Positions 7,327 through 18,632 of a DNA stretch of 64,000 nucleotides are shown piece after piece (within the stretch, counting starts at the first letter, position 1; each line of letters opens with the position of its first letter). The notes beneath the pieces are model-generated. The model had not been told where the DNA came from. It made no database searches and was given only the letters and a program-made list of their open reading frames with translations. The DNA comes from Actinokineospora xionganensis (GTDB taxonomy: Bacteria; Actinomycetota; Actinomycetes; Mycobacteriales; Pseudonocardiaceae), in contig NZ_JABVED010000003.1 of the NCBI RefSeq assembly GCF_014323725.1, forward strand, positions 62,001-126,000, given 5' to 3'. A program made the translations under genes and the position numbers.

Positions 7327-9547
7327 ATGCCATCAGCCAGAACCGCCGCGCTCGCCGCGGCGGTGGCAGTCGTGTGCGGCTCCCTCATGGTCCCCACCAC
7401 CGCCGCAGCCGCTCCGCAGGATGTCCCGTCGCCGCCGTCGAACGGCGCGGCCTTCACGCCGGTGGCACCGACCCGGGTGCTCGACACCCGCGTCGGCACC
7501 GGTGGCAGGCTCGGTGCGGTCGCGGCGGGCGGGACCACCCGGCTGAAGCTGTCCGCCGTCCCCGCGGAAGCGACCGCCGTCGTCCTGAACGTCACCGGCG
7601 TCGGCGCGACCGCGAACACCTTCGTCACCGTGTTCCCGGCCGGTGCGCCGCGGCCGACGGCGTCGAGCCTGAACCTCGCGCCCGGCGACACCCGGCCGAA
7701 CCAGGTCACGGCGACTCTTGGCGTCGACCGGAGCCTCGATCTCTTCAACAACGCGGGAAACACGCACCTCGTCGCCGATCTGGCGGGGTTCTATGCGCCC
7801 GGCGCGGGTTCGAAGTTCACCGCTCTGCCGGGAAAGCGAGTGCTCGACACCCGAGAGCGGCAAGCCCGTGGGGCCCGGCGAACACGTCGGCGCTCCGTTC
7901 CTGCGGCAGATCCCGCCGTCGGCCACGTCCGTCACGTTCAACCTGACCGCGACGGACGTCACGGCGGCCACGTATGTGACGGCTTGGTCGGGCTCGGGTG
8001 TGCGGCCCACCGCCTCGAATATGAACCTCGTTCCGGGTGACACAAGGGCGAACCTGGTGACAGTCGCCCTGACCAATGGCGGGTACGTCGACTTGTTCAA
8101 CAACGCGGGATACACCCACCTGATCGTGGATCTTGTCGGTTTCCACACCCCGGAGTTCGGCTCGCACTTCTTCGGCCGCACACCGCAGCGGATCATCGAC
8201 ACGCGGTCTGGCGCGGGCACTCCGGTCAGCACCACCGTGTCGGTGCCGGTCGAGTGGCCCGACTACGTCACGGGCGCCTTGTTGAACGTCACCGCGACCC
8301 AGGCCACCACGGACACCTTTGTCCACGCGGGTTCGGAGTCCGGCTACTCGACGTCCACTTTGAACTTGAAGCCCGGACAGACCGTCCCCAACGCGGCGGT
8401 CGCCCAGGTCAAGTCCGGTGACCTGATGAGGTTCTCCAACAACGCGGGCACCACGCATGTGATCGCCGATGTCGAGGGCGTGTTCGTCGGCCAAGGCGGC
8501 TGCGTCAGCGAATGCGCCGTCGCCTGGGGCATGGGTGTGAACGACAGTGTGGGAGCTCGCCCGAATGCGCCGAAGTCGGCACAGCTCCCGGTTACCGGTG
8601 TGTCGGGCGTGAAGGCGATCGCGTCGGGCGTTGACATGGGCTACGCGCTCAAGACCGACGGCACCGTCGTCGCCTGGGGTGCCAACGAATACGGGCAGCT
8701 CGGCAACGGCTGGACGGGATTGGGTTCGCCGATGCCGGTCCCGGTGAAGGGTCTCGCCGGTGTCACGCAGATCGCCGCGGGACCGCATGCCGGGTACGCG
8801 TTGCGCGACGGAACGGTGCTGCGATGGGGCCGGACCCCGGTTTACGCCACCGCCCGCCCCTTTCTGACCGAGGTCATCTCCGGCGCCACGAAGATCGCTG
8901 CGACCGAGACCAACGGATTCGCGCTGGTCGACGGGCAGGCCTACGGCTGGGGTAGCGCGCATGACGGCTTGCTTGGTGTTACCTACAAAGAAGCCAGTGC
9001 GGAGCCCCGAAAGATCTTGGGCGTGACCGACATGCGCGACATCGCCGGGGGCAAGTACACCGCGTATGCGATCAAGAATGATGGCTCGCTGTGGGCATGG
9101 GGCTCGAATCGGGCCGGTGAGCTCGGCATCGGTGTGGCCTGCGACTCCAACACCGGCCAGGGCTGCGGCTCGGCGGAGGCGGTCAAGGTCTCCGGGTTGA
9201 CCGACGTCCGGGCTGTCTCGGCGGCGCTCGGCCGCGCCTACGCCCTGCTGGGCGACGGCTCGGTCTGGACTTGGGGAACCGTCGGCGTGTGCTCCGGGTG
9301 CGCTTCGACGACTCCGGTCAAGATGGCCGAACTCGCCGACGTGACCCAGGTCGCGGCCACCCCCGGCGGCGGCTACGCACTGCGCGCCGACGGAACCGTC
9401 CTCGGCTGGGGCGCGAACCACTTCGGCGAACTTGCCAACGACGCGGCAGGCACGTTCGCCGGCCAACCGGTGGTGGTGGGCGGCAGCACGGGCGTCACCG
9501 CGGTCGCCGGCGGCCGTTACGCGGGCTACGCGCTGACCGGCGCCTGA
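7327..9547 (+). pseudogene. Secreted triple-module plus RCC1 protein with a +1 frameshift (array member E)
   Basis: From ATG 7327 (AAAAGGA upstream) the frame encodes a signal peptide, module 1 and the start of module 2 (RVLDTR), then loses homology. The module continues without loss in the +1 frame as SGKPVGPG and runs to 9547, giving the rest of module 2, module 3 and seven RCC1-like repeats. The switch lies at 7852-7855, where one extra base sits in the sequence; removing one base makes the whole span 2220 nt, an exact 740 codons with the same architecture as array member B. No slippery heptamer or stimulator is obvious. It is therefore either a recently broken gene or an assembly or sequencing indel. 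If unrepaired, only about 180 meaningful residues would be made. Confidence 0.85.
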
Positions 9548-9593
9548 CAACCGATCTTCGACGGGGACACAATCGAATGAGGTCGACACCGGT

Positions 9594-9630
9594 CGCGGCC
9601 CGGCTCGCCCACGCGGCGGGCCGGGCCGCG
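9594..9630. terminator. Hairpin terminator after the array
   Basis: A GC-rich stem of 16 bp (9594-9609 with 9615-9630, one wobble) with a 5-base loop lies 46 bases after the last array stop and before galE1. It marks the end of the array transcript. Confidence 0.7.
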
Positions 9631-9683
9631 ATCGTCCTCGGGGGCTGGAGCGCGGGCCGGGTGGTAGTCCAGGGACCCTGTGA

Positions 9684-11851
<2,168 letters not shown>

Positions 11852-11855
11852 CCAC

Positions 11856-12884
11856 GTGACCGACAGTCGACTGCCCCGGGTGAGCGCGATCGTGCTGGCC
11901 TGGAAGTCCGAGCCGTGGCTGCGCCGCAGCGTGACCGCCCTGCTCGGGTCGGAGAAGGTCGACCTGGATGTGGTTCTCGTCGACAACGGGTGCACTGACG
12001 ACGATGTCGAGGTGCTGGCCCAGCTGCCCGGCGTCACCGTCGTGCGACCGGGACGCAATCTCGGCTACTCGGGCGGGAACAACGCGGGCGTGGCCGTCGC
12101 CGACGGGGACTACGTCGCGCTGATCAATGGCGACGCGATCGTCGAGCCGAACACCATCGCGCGGCTCGTCGAGGAACTCGCGCGGCCGGAGGTCGGCATC
12201 GCGGCCGCCGGTGTGCGGCTCGCGGAGAACCCGGCGTTGCTCAACTCCAGCGGCAACCTGGTCCACGTGCTCGGCATCAGCTGGGTCGGCGGGCTCGGCG
12301 AGCCGGAGACCCGGACCGCCCCGACCGAAGTGGCGGGCGCGATGGGGGCCGGTCTCGTCACCAGCCGCGAACACTGGGACCGCCTGGGCGGATTCTTCGA
12401 GCAGTACTTCGCCTACCACGAGGACGCCGATCTCTCGATCCGCACGTGGCGGCTCGGGCTCAAGGTCGTCAACGTCCCCGACGCGGTCGTCGTGCACCGG
12501 TACGAGTTCTCCCGCAACACCGAGAAGTTCTACCTGGTGGAACGCAACCGCCTGATCTTCGTGACCACGCTGTGGAGCGCTCGCGCGCTCCTGCTGCTCG
12601 CCCCGGCCCTGCTCGCCCTGGAACTGGCCATGCTCGCCCTGGCGGTCAAGGAGGGCTGGGCCCGCGACAAGGTCCGCGGCTGGGTGTGGCTCTGGCGCAA
12701 CCGGACCGTGCTCCGCGAGCGTCGCGCGCTTGTCCGCGGGATGCAGACCGTGCCGGACCGGGAATGGATGCGGGTGCTCACACCGCGCCTGGACACCCCG
12801 CTGATCCAGGTGCCTGCCGTGATCCTGCGACCGCTGAACGCGGCCACCACCGCCTACTGGAAGCTCGTCCGCCGGTTCGTCTAG
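11856..12884 (+). CDS. Family 2 glycosyltransferase, rhamnosyltransferase-like
   Basis: The 342-residue product has a GT-A domain with VDNGCTDDD, the nucleotide-binding NGD at 91-93 and an acceptor-side YHEDADLSIRTW segment, the layout of WbbL/rhamnosyltransferase-type GT2 enzymes. A hydrophobic stretch at about 240-265 (LLLLAPALLALELAMLALAV) suggests membrane association. It starts at GTG 11856, 4 bases after the upstream gene, and is the last gene of the galE1 operon. A rhamnosyltransferase would build the linker between peptidoglycan and galactan, but the acceptor is not established here; any deoxyhexosyl transfer is possible. Confidence 0.78.
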   Translation: MTDSRLPRVSAIVLAWKSEPWLRRSVTALLGSEKVDLDVVLVDNGCTDDDVEVLAQLPGVTVVRPGRNLGYSGGNNAGVAVADGDYVALINGDAIVEPNTIARLVEELARPEVGIAAAGVRLAENPALLNSSGNLVHVLGISWVGGLGEPETRTAPTEVAGAMGAGLVTSREHWDRLGGFFEQYFAYHEDADLSIRTWRLGLKVVNVPDAVVVHRYEFSRNTEKFYLVERNRLIFVTTLWSARALLLLAPALLALELAMLALAVKEGWARDKVRGWVWLWRNRTVLRERRALVRGMQTVPDREWMRVLTPRLDTPLIQVPAVILRPLNAATTAYWKLVRRFV

Positions 12885-12910
12885 GTTCCGTCCTCGCGGA
12901 CGGGACCTAG
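12881..12910. terminator. Bidirectional hairpin containing both stop codons
   Basis: Arms 12881-12893 and 12898-12910 (13 bp, one wobble, loop TCGC) include the TAG of the plus-strand GT2 (12882-12884) in one arm and the TAG of the minus-strand aftA (12907-12909) in the other. The hairpin can thus end both convergent transcripts right at their stops. Confidence 0.75.
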
Positions 12911-14793
12911 GGCCTGCGGATGATGACGACGAAGTGCTCGCTGACGTCCTCGATGATCCAGTGTCGGGAGTCGAATCGCTCGGGCACGAACCCGCCGTCG
13001 ACCACCTGCAAATAGTCCGGCCCCCGGTACAGCATGAAGACATCGATCGGCCCGAACTCGGTGGCCGCGCTCGCCCGCGCGAGCTCATCCGGGTCGGTGA
13101 TCGTCATGAGCCGCTTGACTTCGGCGTAACGATCGTCCCAACGCGACAGTGAACTGCTGGACGTGCGGTCGGTGCCCATGTACGCGTTCCACGGCAGGTA
13201 GGCGAAGAGCCGCTCGTCCGCGGAGAGGGTCGTGGGTCGCGCGCCCTTGCCGAGGACCGACTCCACCTCCTCCTTGATCCGCACCGCGGGGATGCAACCC
13301 GCCCGGAGGTGTTCCAGGCGCACGCCCTTGGGCATGGGCCGCACGGGGGAACAGTCGGGCATCCGCTCCAGGTGCGCCAGGGTTGAGAAAACGCCGAAGT
13401 TGCGGTCAGCCTCGGTCGGGCCGATCGCGGTGACCGGACGCCAGGTCGACCAGTACGTCGTGCCGATCCAGAGGAGCGCGACGATCATCACCGCCACGCC
13501 CGTCCCGCTGGGCGGCACGGCGCCGACTCGGCGGATCAGCACGGGGACGAGCGAGGTCAGCGTCAGGACACCGGCGGCGGCGAGGGTCACGCCCGTCAGC
13601 CGAGGCACGTAGTGGATCAGGGTGGTGTGGTCGGTCAGCAGATAACGCACACCCATGACCAGCCAGAACACATAGGACCCGAGCACCAGCCAGAGCATCG
13701 GCCACGCCCACGGCTTGGCCCGGTACCAGACCAGCCCGATCAGCCCGACCAGTTGCAGCGCGCCCAGCAGGGACGGGTCGAGGAACGGGAAGCCGTTCTC
13801 GGTGATCTCGAAGGACTGGTACAGGTCGCCAAGACCCTGCCCGCCCTTCGTCAGCACCGCGCTGAGGTACGGGACCATGTAGGGCAGCGCCATCAGCGTG
13901 GTGACCAGGCCGACGGCGAGCACGTGCCGGACGTAGGCGCCGCGGTTCGCGCTGCGCCGCCACGCGGTCACCAGGATGGCGAACACCCCGACCACGCCGA
14001 ACGGGAACCAGCCGTTGTAGGTCACCATGATCAGCCCGCCGATCAGCCCGGCGGGCAACCAGTGCAGCCTGCCCTTGCCGGTCTCGGTGAACGTCACGAG
14101 CAGCCACGGCAGGAAGACCAGCAGGGTGATGATCGCGAACGCCTTGCGCGGATCACCGAACACGAGCAGCCCGGAAGCGCTGATGACGAGCGCCGCGCCC
14201 GCGGGCACGATCCGTTGCCACAGCAGGAAGGCCGCGAGCACGGCGGCCGAGGTGAGTAGCACCTCCGCGGCGCCGAGCAGCCGCCAGGCGGGCACGTCGA
14301 GGAGCAGCGCGATCCGGCCGAGCAGCCACGGGTACAGCGGCGGGTACTCCGAGGGCAGGCCGTCGATGAACGTGTCGGACGGCCACGGTGTGACCGTGTA
14401 CCGGTTCACCGCCGCGGTCATCCGACCCATGTCACCGCCGAGGCCGCCGAAGCCGAACGGGGTGAGGTTGAGCGCCGACCGCAGCGCGAGCGCCACCCAG
14501 GCGGCGAACAGGCCCGCCCCGACCGCGACCATGCGGTCCCCGCAACGGCGCACGACCGCGGCCACCACGCACCCGGTCAGCAGTGCCGCGCCGATCGCCA
14601 GCGGGATGAAGGCGCCGCGGGGCGTCAGCGGATCAAGCTTGTTGTAACGACCCTCCACGAACAGGAACAGCGCCGTCGCCGCCAGCCAGGTGAACACCGC
14701 CACCACGGCGGGACCTGTGAACAGCGCGCGAAAGCGCGACTCGCGCTCAGGGGTCTTCTCGGCCACGACCGTCTCACGGTCGACGTCCACCAT
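12907..14793 (-). CDS. aftA: Galactan 5-O-arabinofuranosyltransferase AftA
   Basis: This 628-residue polytopic protein fits AftA (GT85), which puts the first Araf residues on galactan using decaprenyl-phospho-arabinose. The N-terminal two thirds contain about 11-13 membrane segments. An early extracytoplasmic loop holds GGDMGRM and PSEYPPLYPWLLGR, which resemble the GGD and PPFYP segments of AftA. The last ~190 residues form a soluble extracytoplasmic domain, as in that family (mycobacterial length about 640). ATG 14793 is chosen; a GTG at 14805 is possible, and longer frames overlap the divergent ppgS-like gene. It stands apart from dprE1/dprE2, next to which it lies in mycobacteria. Confidence 0.85.
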   Translation of the reverse strand: MVDVDRETVVAEKTPERESRFRALFTGPAVVAVFTWLAATALFLFVEGRYNKLDPLTPRGAFIPLAIGAALLTGCVVAAVVRRCGDRMVAVGAGLFAAWVALALRSALNLTPFGFGGLGGDMGRMTAAVNRYTVTPWPSDTFIDGLPSEYPPLYPWLLGRIALLLDVPAWRLLGAAEVLLTSAAVLAAFLLWQRIVPAGAALVISASGLLVFGDPRKAFAIITLLVFLPWLLVTFTETGKGRLHWLPAGLIGGLIMVTYNGWFPFGVVGVFAILVTAWRRSANRGAYVRHVLAVGLVTTLMALPYMVPYLSAVLTKGGQGLGDLYQSFEITENGFPFLDPSLLGALQLVGLIGLVWYRAKPWAWPMLWLVLGSYVFWLVMGVRYLLTDHTTLIHYVPRLTGVTLAAAGVLTLTSLVPVLIRRVGAVPPSGTGVAVMIVALLWIGTTYWSTWRPVTAIGPTEADRNFGVFSTLAHLERMPDCSPVRPMPKGVRLEHLRAGCIPAVRIKEEVESVLGKGARPTTLSADERLFAYLPWNAYMGTDRTSSSSLSRWDDRYAEVKRLMTITDPDELARASAATEFGPIDVFMLYRGPDYLQVVDGGFVPERFDSRHWIIEDVSEHFVVIIRRP

Positions 14794-14938
14794 CGATTCC
14801 GGCACGGCACACCTGTCTGCCCGGGACTTGGACTGTTCGTCACCGCCCCCAGGCGGCCCCAGCCGACACCCTACGCGGTGGGTGGGGGAAGTCACCCGAC
14901 CAGGGCGGCGGACGAGCGGCCGACTAGCATCCCATCCC

Positions 14939-15712
14939 GTGTCTAACGAGTTCTCCGGCCGTGCACTCATCGTCGTGCCGGCCTGGAACGAAGAGGCCGC
15001 CGTCGCCGAGACGGTGCGCGAGATCTACGCCGCCGTTCCCGCCGCCGACGTCCTCGTGGTCGACGACGGGTCAAGCGACCGCACGGTCGAGTGCGCCCGG
15101 GAGGCCGGGGCGCTCGTTCTCGAACTGCCCTTCAACCTCGGCGTCGGTGGTGCGATGCGCGCGGGCTTCCGCTACGCGCTGCGGCACAACTACGACGTCG
15201 CGGTGCAGGTCGACGCGGACGGGCAGCACGATCCCAGCGAGATCCCGGACCTGCTCGCGGGCCTCGCGCACGCCGACATCGTGATCGGCGCCCGGTTCGC
15301 CGAGCGCGGCGCGTACCAGGTCAAAGGCCCGCGCAAGTGGGCGATGGTCGTGCTGTCGAAGGTGCTCTCGCTGCTGGCCAAGACCCGGCTCACCGACACC
15401 ACTTCGGGATTCAAGGCGACCGGCCGCCGCGCGCTGCCGCTGTTCGCCGAGCACTACCCCGTCGAGTACCTCGGCGACACGATCGAATCGCTGGTCATCG
15501 CGCTCCGCTCGGGATGCGTGGTGACCCAGGTGCCCGCGCACATGCGGCCGCGCCGCGCGGGCAACCCGAGCCACAGCCCCTGGAAAGCGACGGTCTACCT
15601 GTTCCGCGCCGGGTTCGCCCTGCTGCTGGCCCTGGTGCGCCGCTGGGACACCTCGGTCAAACAGGCCGTTCCGCTGGCCGCGCCGCCCGCCGCCGAGAAG
15701 AGGATGTCGTGA
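14939..15712 (+). CDS. ppgS: Polyprenyl-phosphate glycosyltransferase, PpgS-like
   Basis: The 257-residue GT-A enzyme has VVPAWNEEA near the N-terminus, VDDGSSDRT at 41-49 and the metal/donor motif QVDADGQHDP at 90-99. It has no C-terminal membrane segments of its own. It overlaps the next gene, a DUF2304 membrane protein, by a GTGA junction. The same pair occurs in mycobacteria as Rv3631-Rv3632, where PpgS loads GalNAc onto decaprenyl phosphate for the galactosamine substituents of arabinogalactan and the small partner boosts activity; that is recalled knowledge. The galE1 neighbour strengthens the match. GTG 14939 is chosen because longer frames run into aftA. The sugar specificity is inferred. 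Confidence 0.78.
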   Translation: MSNEFSGRALIVVPAWNEEAAVAETVREIYAAVPAADVLVVDDGSSDRTVECAREAGALVLELPFNLGVGGAMRAGFRYALRHNYDVAVQVDADGQHDPSEIPDLLAGLAHADIVIGARFAERGAYQVKGPRKWAMVVLSKVLSLLAKTRLTDTTSGFKATGRRALPLFAEHYPVEYLGDTIESLVIALRSGCVVTQVPAHMRPRRAGNPSHSPWKATVYLFRAGFALLLALVRRWDTSVKQAVPLAAPPAAEKRMS

Positions 15713-16080
15713 GCGCCTACATCGTCGCCCTCATCGGCAGCGTGCTGATCCTGCTCGGCATCTTCGAGCTGCTGCGCAGGCGTCAGCTCAGCGAGAAGTA
15801 CGCGGTGCTGTGGCTGGTCGTCGGCCTGACCCTGCTCGTGGTGACGATCTTCCCGGGCCTGCTCGGTGTGCTCAGTCGGGCCGCGGGCGTGGAAATCGCG
15901 TCCAACCTGCTGTTCTTCGTCGCGATCGTCTTCCTCGTCGGGGTCGCGCTGCACCTGTCGTGGGAGGTCTCCCGGCTCGAGGACGAGACCCGCAAGCTCG
16001 CCGAGGACCTGGCGATCCTGCGTCTGGACGTCGACGAGCACGTCAAGCGGACCACTTCCGGCCCGGACGGAAAGTCCTAG
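15709..16080 (+). CDS. DUF2304 small membrane protein, partner of the PpgS-like enzyme
   Basis: This 123-residue protein has three hydrophobic helices at about 3-21, 31-50 and 62-85, followed by a charged C-terminal helix (WEVSRLEDETRKLAEDL and onward) likely to be a cytoplasmic coiled coil. The segment RRRQLSEKYAVLWL between the first two helices is typical of DUF2304. Its GTG start overlaps the stop of the upstream glycosyltransferase (GTGA), implying coupled, stoichiometric synthesis. In mycobacteria the equivalent small protein anchors or activates PpgS. Its stop lies 1 base before the stop of the convergent GT4 gene. Confidence 0.85.
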   Translation: MSAYIVALIGSVLILLGIFELLRRRQLSEKYAVLWLVVGLTLLVVTIFPGLLGVLSRAAGVEIASNLLFFVAIVFLVGVALHLSWEVSRLEDETRKLAEDLAILRLDVDEHVKRTTSGPDGKS

Positions 16081-16081
16081 C

Positions 16082-17209
16082 TCAGCTCGGAACCGGGGCG
16101 CCGCGCAGCATCGCGGAGATGACCTCCACGGCGTGGTCCCAGGAGAACCGCTCCGCGGTCGTCGCGCGCAGCGCGTCACCTCGTGAGCGGCGGAGCTCCG
16201 GGTCGCCCAGTGCTTCGCCGAGCGCCCGCGCCAGCGCGTCGGGCCGCTGTGCGGGAACCAGCCAGCCGGTGCGGTCGGCGTCCAGGATCTCCGACGTGCC
16301 ACCGACATCGGTGGCGACCACCGCGGAGCCGAGCGCCGCGGCTTCGAGCACGGTGGTGGGCAGGCCCTCGGTCCAGCTCGGGTTGACGAACACCGTGGCG
16401 GCCGCGATCTCCTTCAGCGCCGTGGCATGGTCGACCGCGCCCAGGAACTCGACGTGCTCGCCGAGGCCGAGCGCTTGCGCCCTCGCTTCGAGGGCCGAGC
16501 GGACCGGTCCGTCCCCGCAGATCCGCAGGCGGGCCTTCGTCCCGTTGGAGTGCAGGGACGCGGTCGCGTCGAGCAGGTCCGCGACCCCCTTGCCGCTGAT
16601 AAGCCTGCCGACAAAGCACACCGTGTCGTCGGCGGTCGGCTCGGACCTGAGGTCGGTCGGCAGTTCCATGCCGCGGTGGACCACCGTGGGCTCGCGACCC
16701 GACAGGTCGCGGACGAAGTCGCGGGCCGAGTTGGACACGGCGACGACGTGCGCGGCCTTGCCCAGCACCACTTTCGCGATCGTCGCGTCGACGGTGTTGG
16801 CGACCAGCCGCACGAACCCGTTCCCGCTCTGCACCGGCGTCGACCCGTGTTCGATGTGCACCCGGCGGATGCCCCGACTCGCGGCGAACCGCGAGGCCAG
16901 TGCGGCGTGGTAGAAGAACCGTGTGTGGGTCATCATCACCGAATCCGGTGTGCAGTACTCCCGCAGCAGCTTGTGGAAGCCGGGCTTCGGCACCGGGTAG
17001 GGCGACACCGGCATCCACGACGGCCACCGCACGACCGTCCAGCGGTCGGTGAGGTGCTCGACACCCGGCTTGGCCGCGGTGTCGGACGTGAGCACCGTGA
17101 TCCGCAGGTCAGGGTCCGCCGCGAGGAGCTGGCGGTGCAGCTCGTGCGCATAGGCCTCCAGGCCGCCCGGATGAGGTGGGTAGCAGGACGGGAGGTCGAC
17201 CAGGTGCAT
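16082..17209 (-). CDS. GT4-family glycosyltransferase
   Basis: This ~375-residue GT-B enzyme has the N-terminal PPHPGGLEAYAHEL acceptor loop, a VCFVGRLISGKGVADLL donor-domain entry, and the E-x7-E type motif (PSWTEGLPTTVLEAAALG) that marks GT4 retaining transferases. No signal or membrane segment is present, so it acts at the cytoplasmic face. ATG 17209 is taken; a GTG six codons upstream (17227) is an alternative, and neither has a strong ribosome site. It is likely part of the surface-glycan block with the flippase gene that follows on the same strand. The donor and acceptor are unknown. Confidence 0.85.
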   Translation of the reverse strand: MHLVDLPSCYPPHPGGLEAYAHELHRQLLAADPDLRITVLTSDTAAKPGVEHLTDRWTVVRWPSWMPVSPYPVPKPGFHKLLREYCTPDSVMMTHTRFFYHAALASRFAASRGIRRVHIEHGSTPVQSGNGFVRLVANTVDATIAKVVLGKAAHVVAVSNSARDFVRDLSGREPTVVHRGMELPTDLRSEPTADDTVCFVGRLISGKGVADLLDATASLHSNGTKARLRICGDGPVRSALEARAQALGLGEHVEFLGAVDHATALKEIAAATVFVNPSWTEGLPTTVLEAAALGSAVVATDVGGTSEILDADRTGWLVPAQRPDALARALGEALGDPELRRSRGDALRATTAERFSWDHAVEVISAMLRGAPVPS

Positions 17210-17262
17210 GCCGACTATCTTGCACACCCGCGACGCCCCGGGTCAGTCCGGGGGTGGGGCGG

Positions 17263-18528
17263 TCAGCCCGTCGCCGCCCGGTCGGCGCGCGCGTGCCGGG
17301 TCAGTCCGACCCAGGCGATCCCGGCGCCCACTCCCCAGGCCAGGGCCATCCCGCAGGCCGCGCCCACGACACCGAACTGGGTGCCGAGCACGGCGATCAA
17401 GGCGAGCTCGCAGACAAGCTGGATGGTGCGGACCCGCGGGCCGACCCACGCCCGGCCGCTCGCCTTCGCGGCCACCATCGCGGTCTGGCCCGAAGCCAGC
17501 AGGAACGCGTAGACCAGCAGGAACAGCACGACCGGCTCCAGGGTGGACCAGTCGGCCTTGAGTAGGGTGCCCATCAGGTCCGAGGGCAGCACGATCACGA
17601 TCAGCGCGCTCACCGCGCACACGATCGCCGCCAGCGCCGTGACCAGAGCGGGCGCGCGGACCACGTCCTTGGCGCTGCGGCCCGCCAGGTGGGCGAGCAG
17701 GGCGGTCCCGATGCCGACGAACAGCACGGTCAGCGCGGTGATCGGGGTCATCGCCTTGCGGAGCAGGCCGTAGCCGTCGAGCCCGGTCGCCCAGATCGCC
17801 ATGCCGAACGTCGCGTATATGCCCGCGGCCAGGTAGACGGCGTCGACCAGGAAGCCGGGGATCAGGCGCCACTGGTCCGACAGCCACCGGCGCACCGACC
17901 CGAGGGCGAACGGGCTGCCGGTGAGCCGGATCGCGACAGCGGACATCACCACGCCGGTCGCGGCCCACAGCAGGTACACCCGGGTGGGGGTCAGCTCGTC
18001 GACGAGAGCGACCGTGACCAGCGCGCCGACGAGCAGGCCCAGCCACACACCGTCGACGCCCAGCGCGATCAGCGGGCGGTCGCGGCCGTAGCCGACGTAC
18101 CGCGCGTGGTCGAGCGCGCCGAGCAGCGGCGACGCCGCGGCCTGGATGAAGAGGAGGTCCTGCGCGGTCCCGTCGAGGAACAGACCCACGATCAGCGACC
18201 CGATCCCGACCACCAAGCCGAGCGCGAGCGCGCTTCCCGCCGCGCCGCGCGACCGCTCGTCCCCGGCGGCCCGCGACACCAGCATCGGCTCCGAGGCGAT
18301 CGCCCGGCCGATGTACCACTGCCCGGTCTGCACCATCATGACAAGCGTGAAGATCCCGTACTCGGCGTCGGTGGACACCGGGATCGCGGCGGCCTGCAAC
18401 GCGAGTGCGACGGCGCTGAAGACAAGTTGGTCGGCGGTGACGAGGGACTGTCTGCCGACCCGGTCGATCAGGGTGCGCAACGCTGACCTCGGGTTCGACC
18501 CAGGTGTCGGTGTCCCTGACTTCGTCAC
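17263..18528 (-). CDS. Polysaccharide flippase-like integral membrane protein (Wzx/MATE-type)
   Basis: The 421-residue product is almost entirely hydrophobic, with about 12 predicted helices separated by short charged loops. The layout matches lipid-linked oligosaccharide flippases of the MOP superfamily, such as Wzx or MurJ relatives. GTG 18528 (VTKSGTPTPGSN) is preferred because AAGAAGG lies upstream and longer frames overlap the divergent GT2 gene. It is 53 bases upstream of the GT4 gene on the same strand, so the two may form an operon. It probably moves an undecaprenyl- or decaprenyl-linked glycan across the membrane; the substrate is not deducible. Confidence 0.72.
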   Translation of the reverse strand: MTKSGTPTPGSNPRSALRTLIDRVGRQSLVTADQLVFSAVALALQAAAIPVSTDAEYGIFTLVMMVQTGQWYIGRAIASEPMLVSRAAGDERSRGAAGSALALGLVVGIGSLIVGLFLDGTAQDLLFIQAAASPLLGALDHARYVGYGRDRPLIALGVDGVWLGLLVGALVTVALVDELTPTRVYLLWAATGVVMSAVAIRLTGSPFALGSVRRWLSDQWRLIPGFLVDAVYLAAGIYATFGMAIWATGLDGYGLLRKAMTPITALTVLFVGIGTALLAHLAGRSAKDVVRAPALVTALAAIVCAVSALIVIVLPSDLMGTLLKADWSTLEPVVLFLLVYAFLLASGQTAMVAAKASGRAWVGPRVRTIQLVCELALIAVLGTQFGVVGAACGMALAWGVGAGIAWVGLTRHARADRAATG

Positions 18529-18620
18529 GCTGCGGGCGCCTTCTTGCTGGGGGATCGGGTCCCCTACTCTACGGGGGCGTTCGGTGGAGATCGCCGCGGC
18601 GGGGGCCCGCCGAGTCTGTC

Positions 18621-18627
18621 GAGGAGG
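18621..18627 (+). promoter_or_regulatory. Strong ribosome binding site supporting a TTG start
   Basis: GAGGAGG lies 5 bases before TTG 18633. No ATG or GTG at a good distance competes, so it fixes an otherwise unusual start. Confidence 0.75.
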
Positions 18628-18632
18628 CAAAC

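Larger units (their letters stand above)
2..9547 (+). repeat. Array of five secreted paralogues sharing a triplicated beta-rich module
   Basis: Five same-strand genes (2-886, 2292-4547, 4794-6029, 6118-7323, 7327-9547) are built from one recurring module of about 110-130 residues. Its recognisable order is VRVLDTR near the start, a TAV-LNVTG strand, TYVT-WP-G, RPTASNLNL, an NNAG-HLIADL strand and a closing AGYY or GFY. Each complete protein has three copies after a signal peptide; the second and fifth genes add RCC1 repeats. Two methyltransferase genes (961-2264) lie between members one and two. The truncated first gene and the third gene are closest to each other, which suggests recent duplication. 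This module is common at the ends of exported actinobacterial proteins; its function is not known to me. Confidence 0.9.

Noticed and set aside
7852-7855. Programmed ribosomal frameshifting in array member E
   Set aside because: No slippery heptamer, stimulatory hairpin or stop codon at the shift point was seen, and the paralogue member B needs no shift. Mutation or sequence error is simpler.
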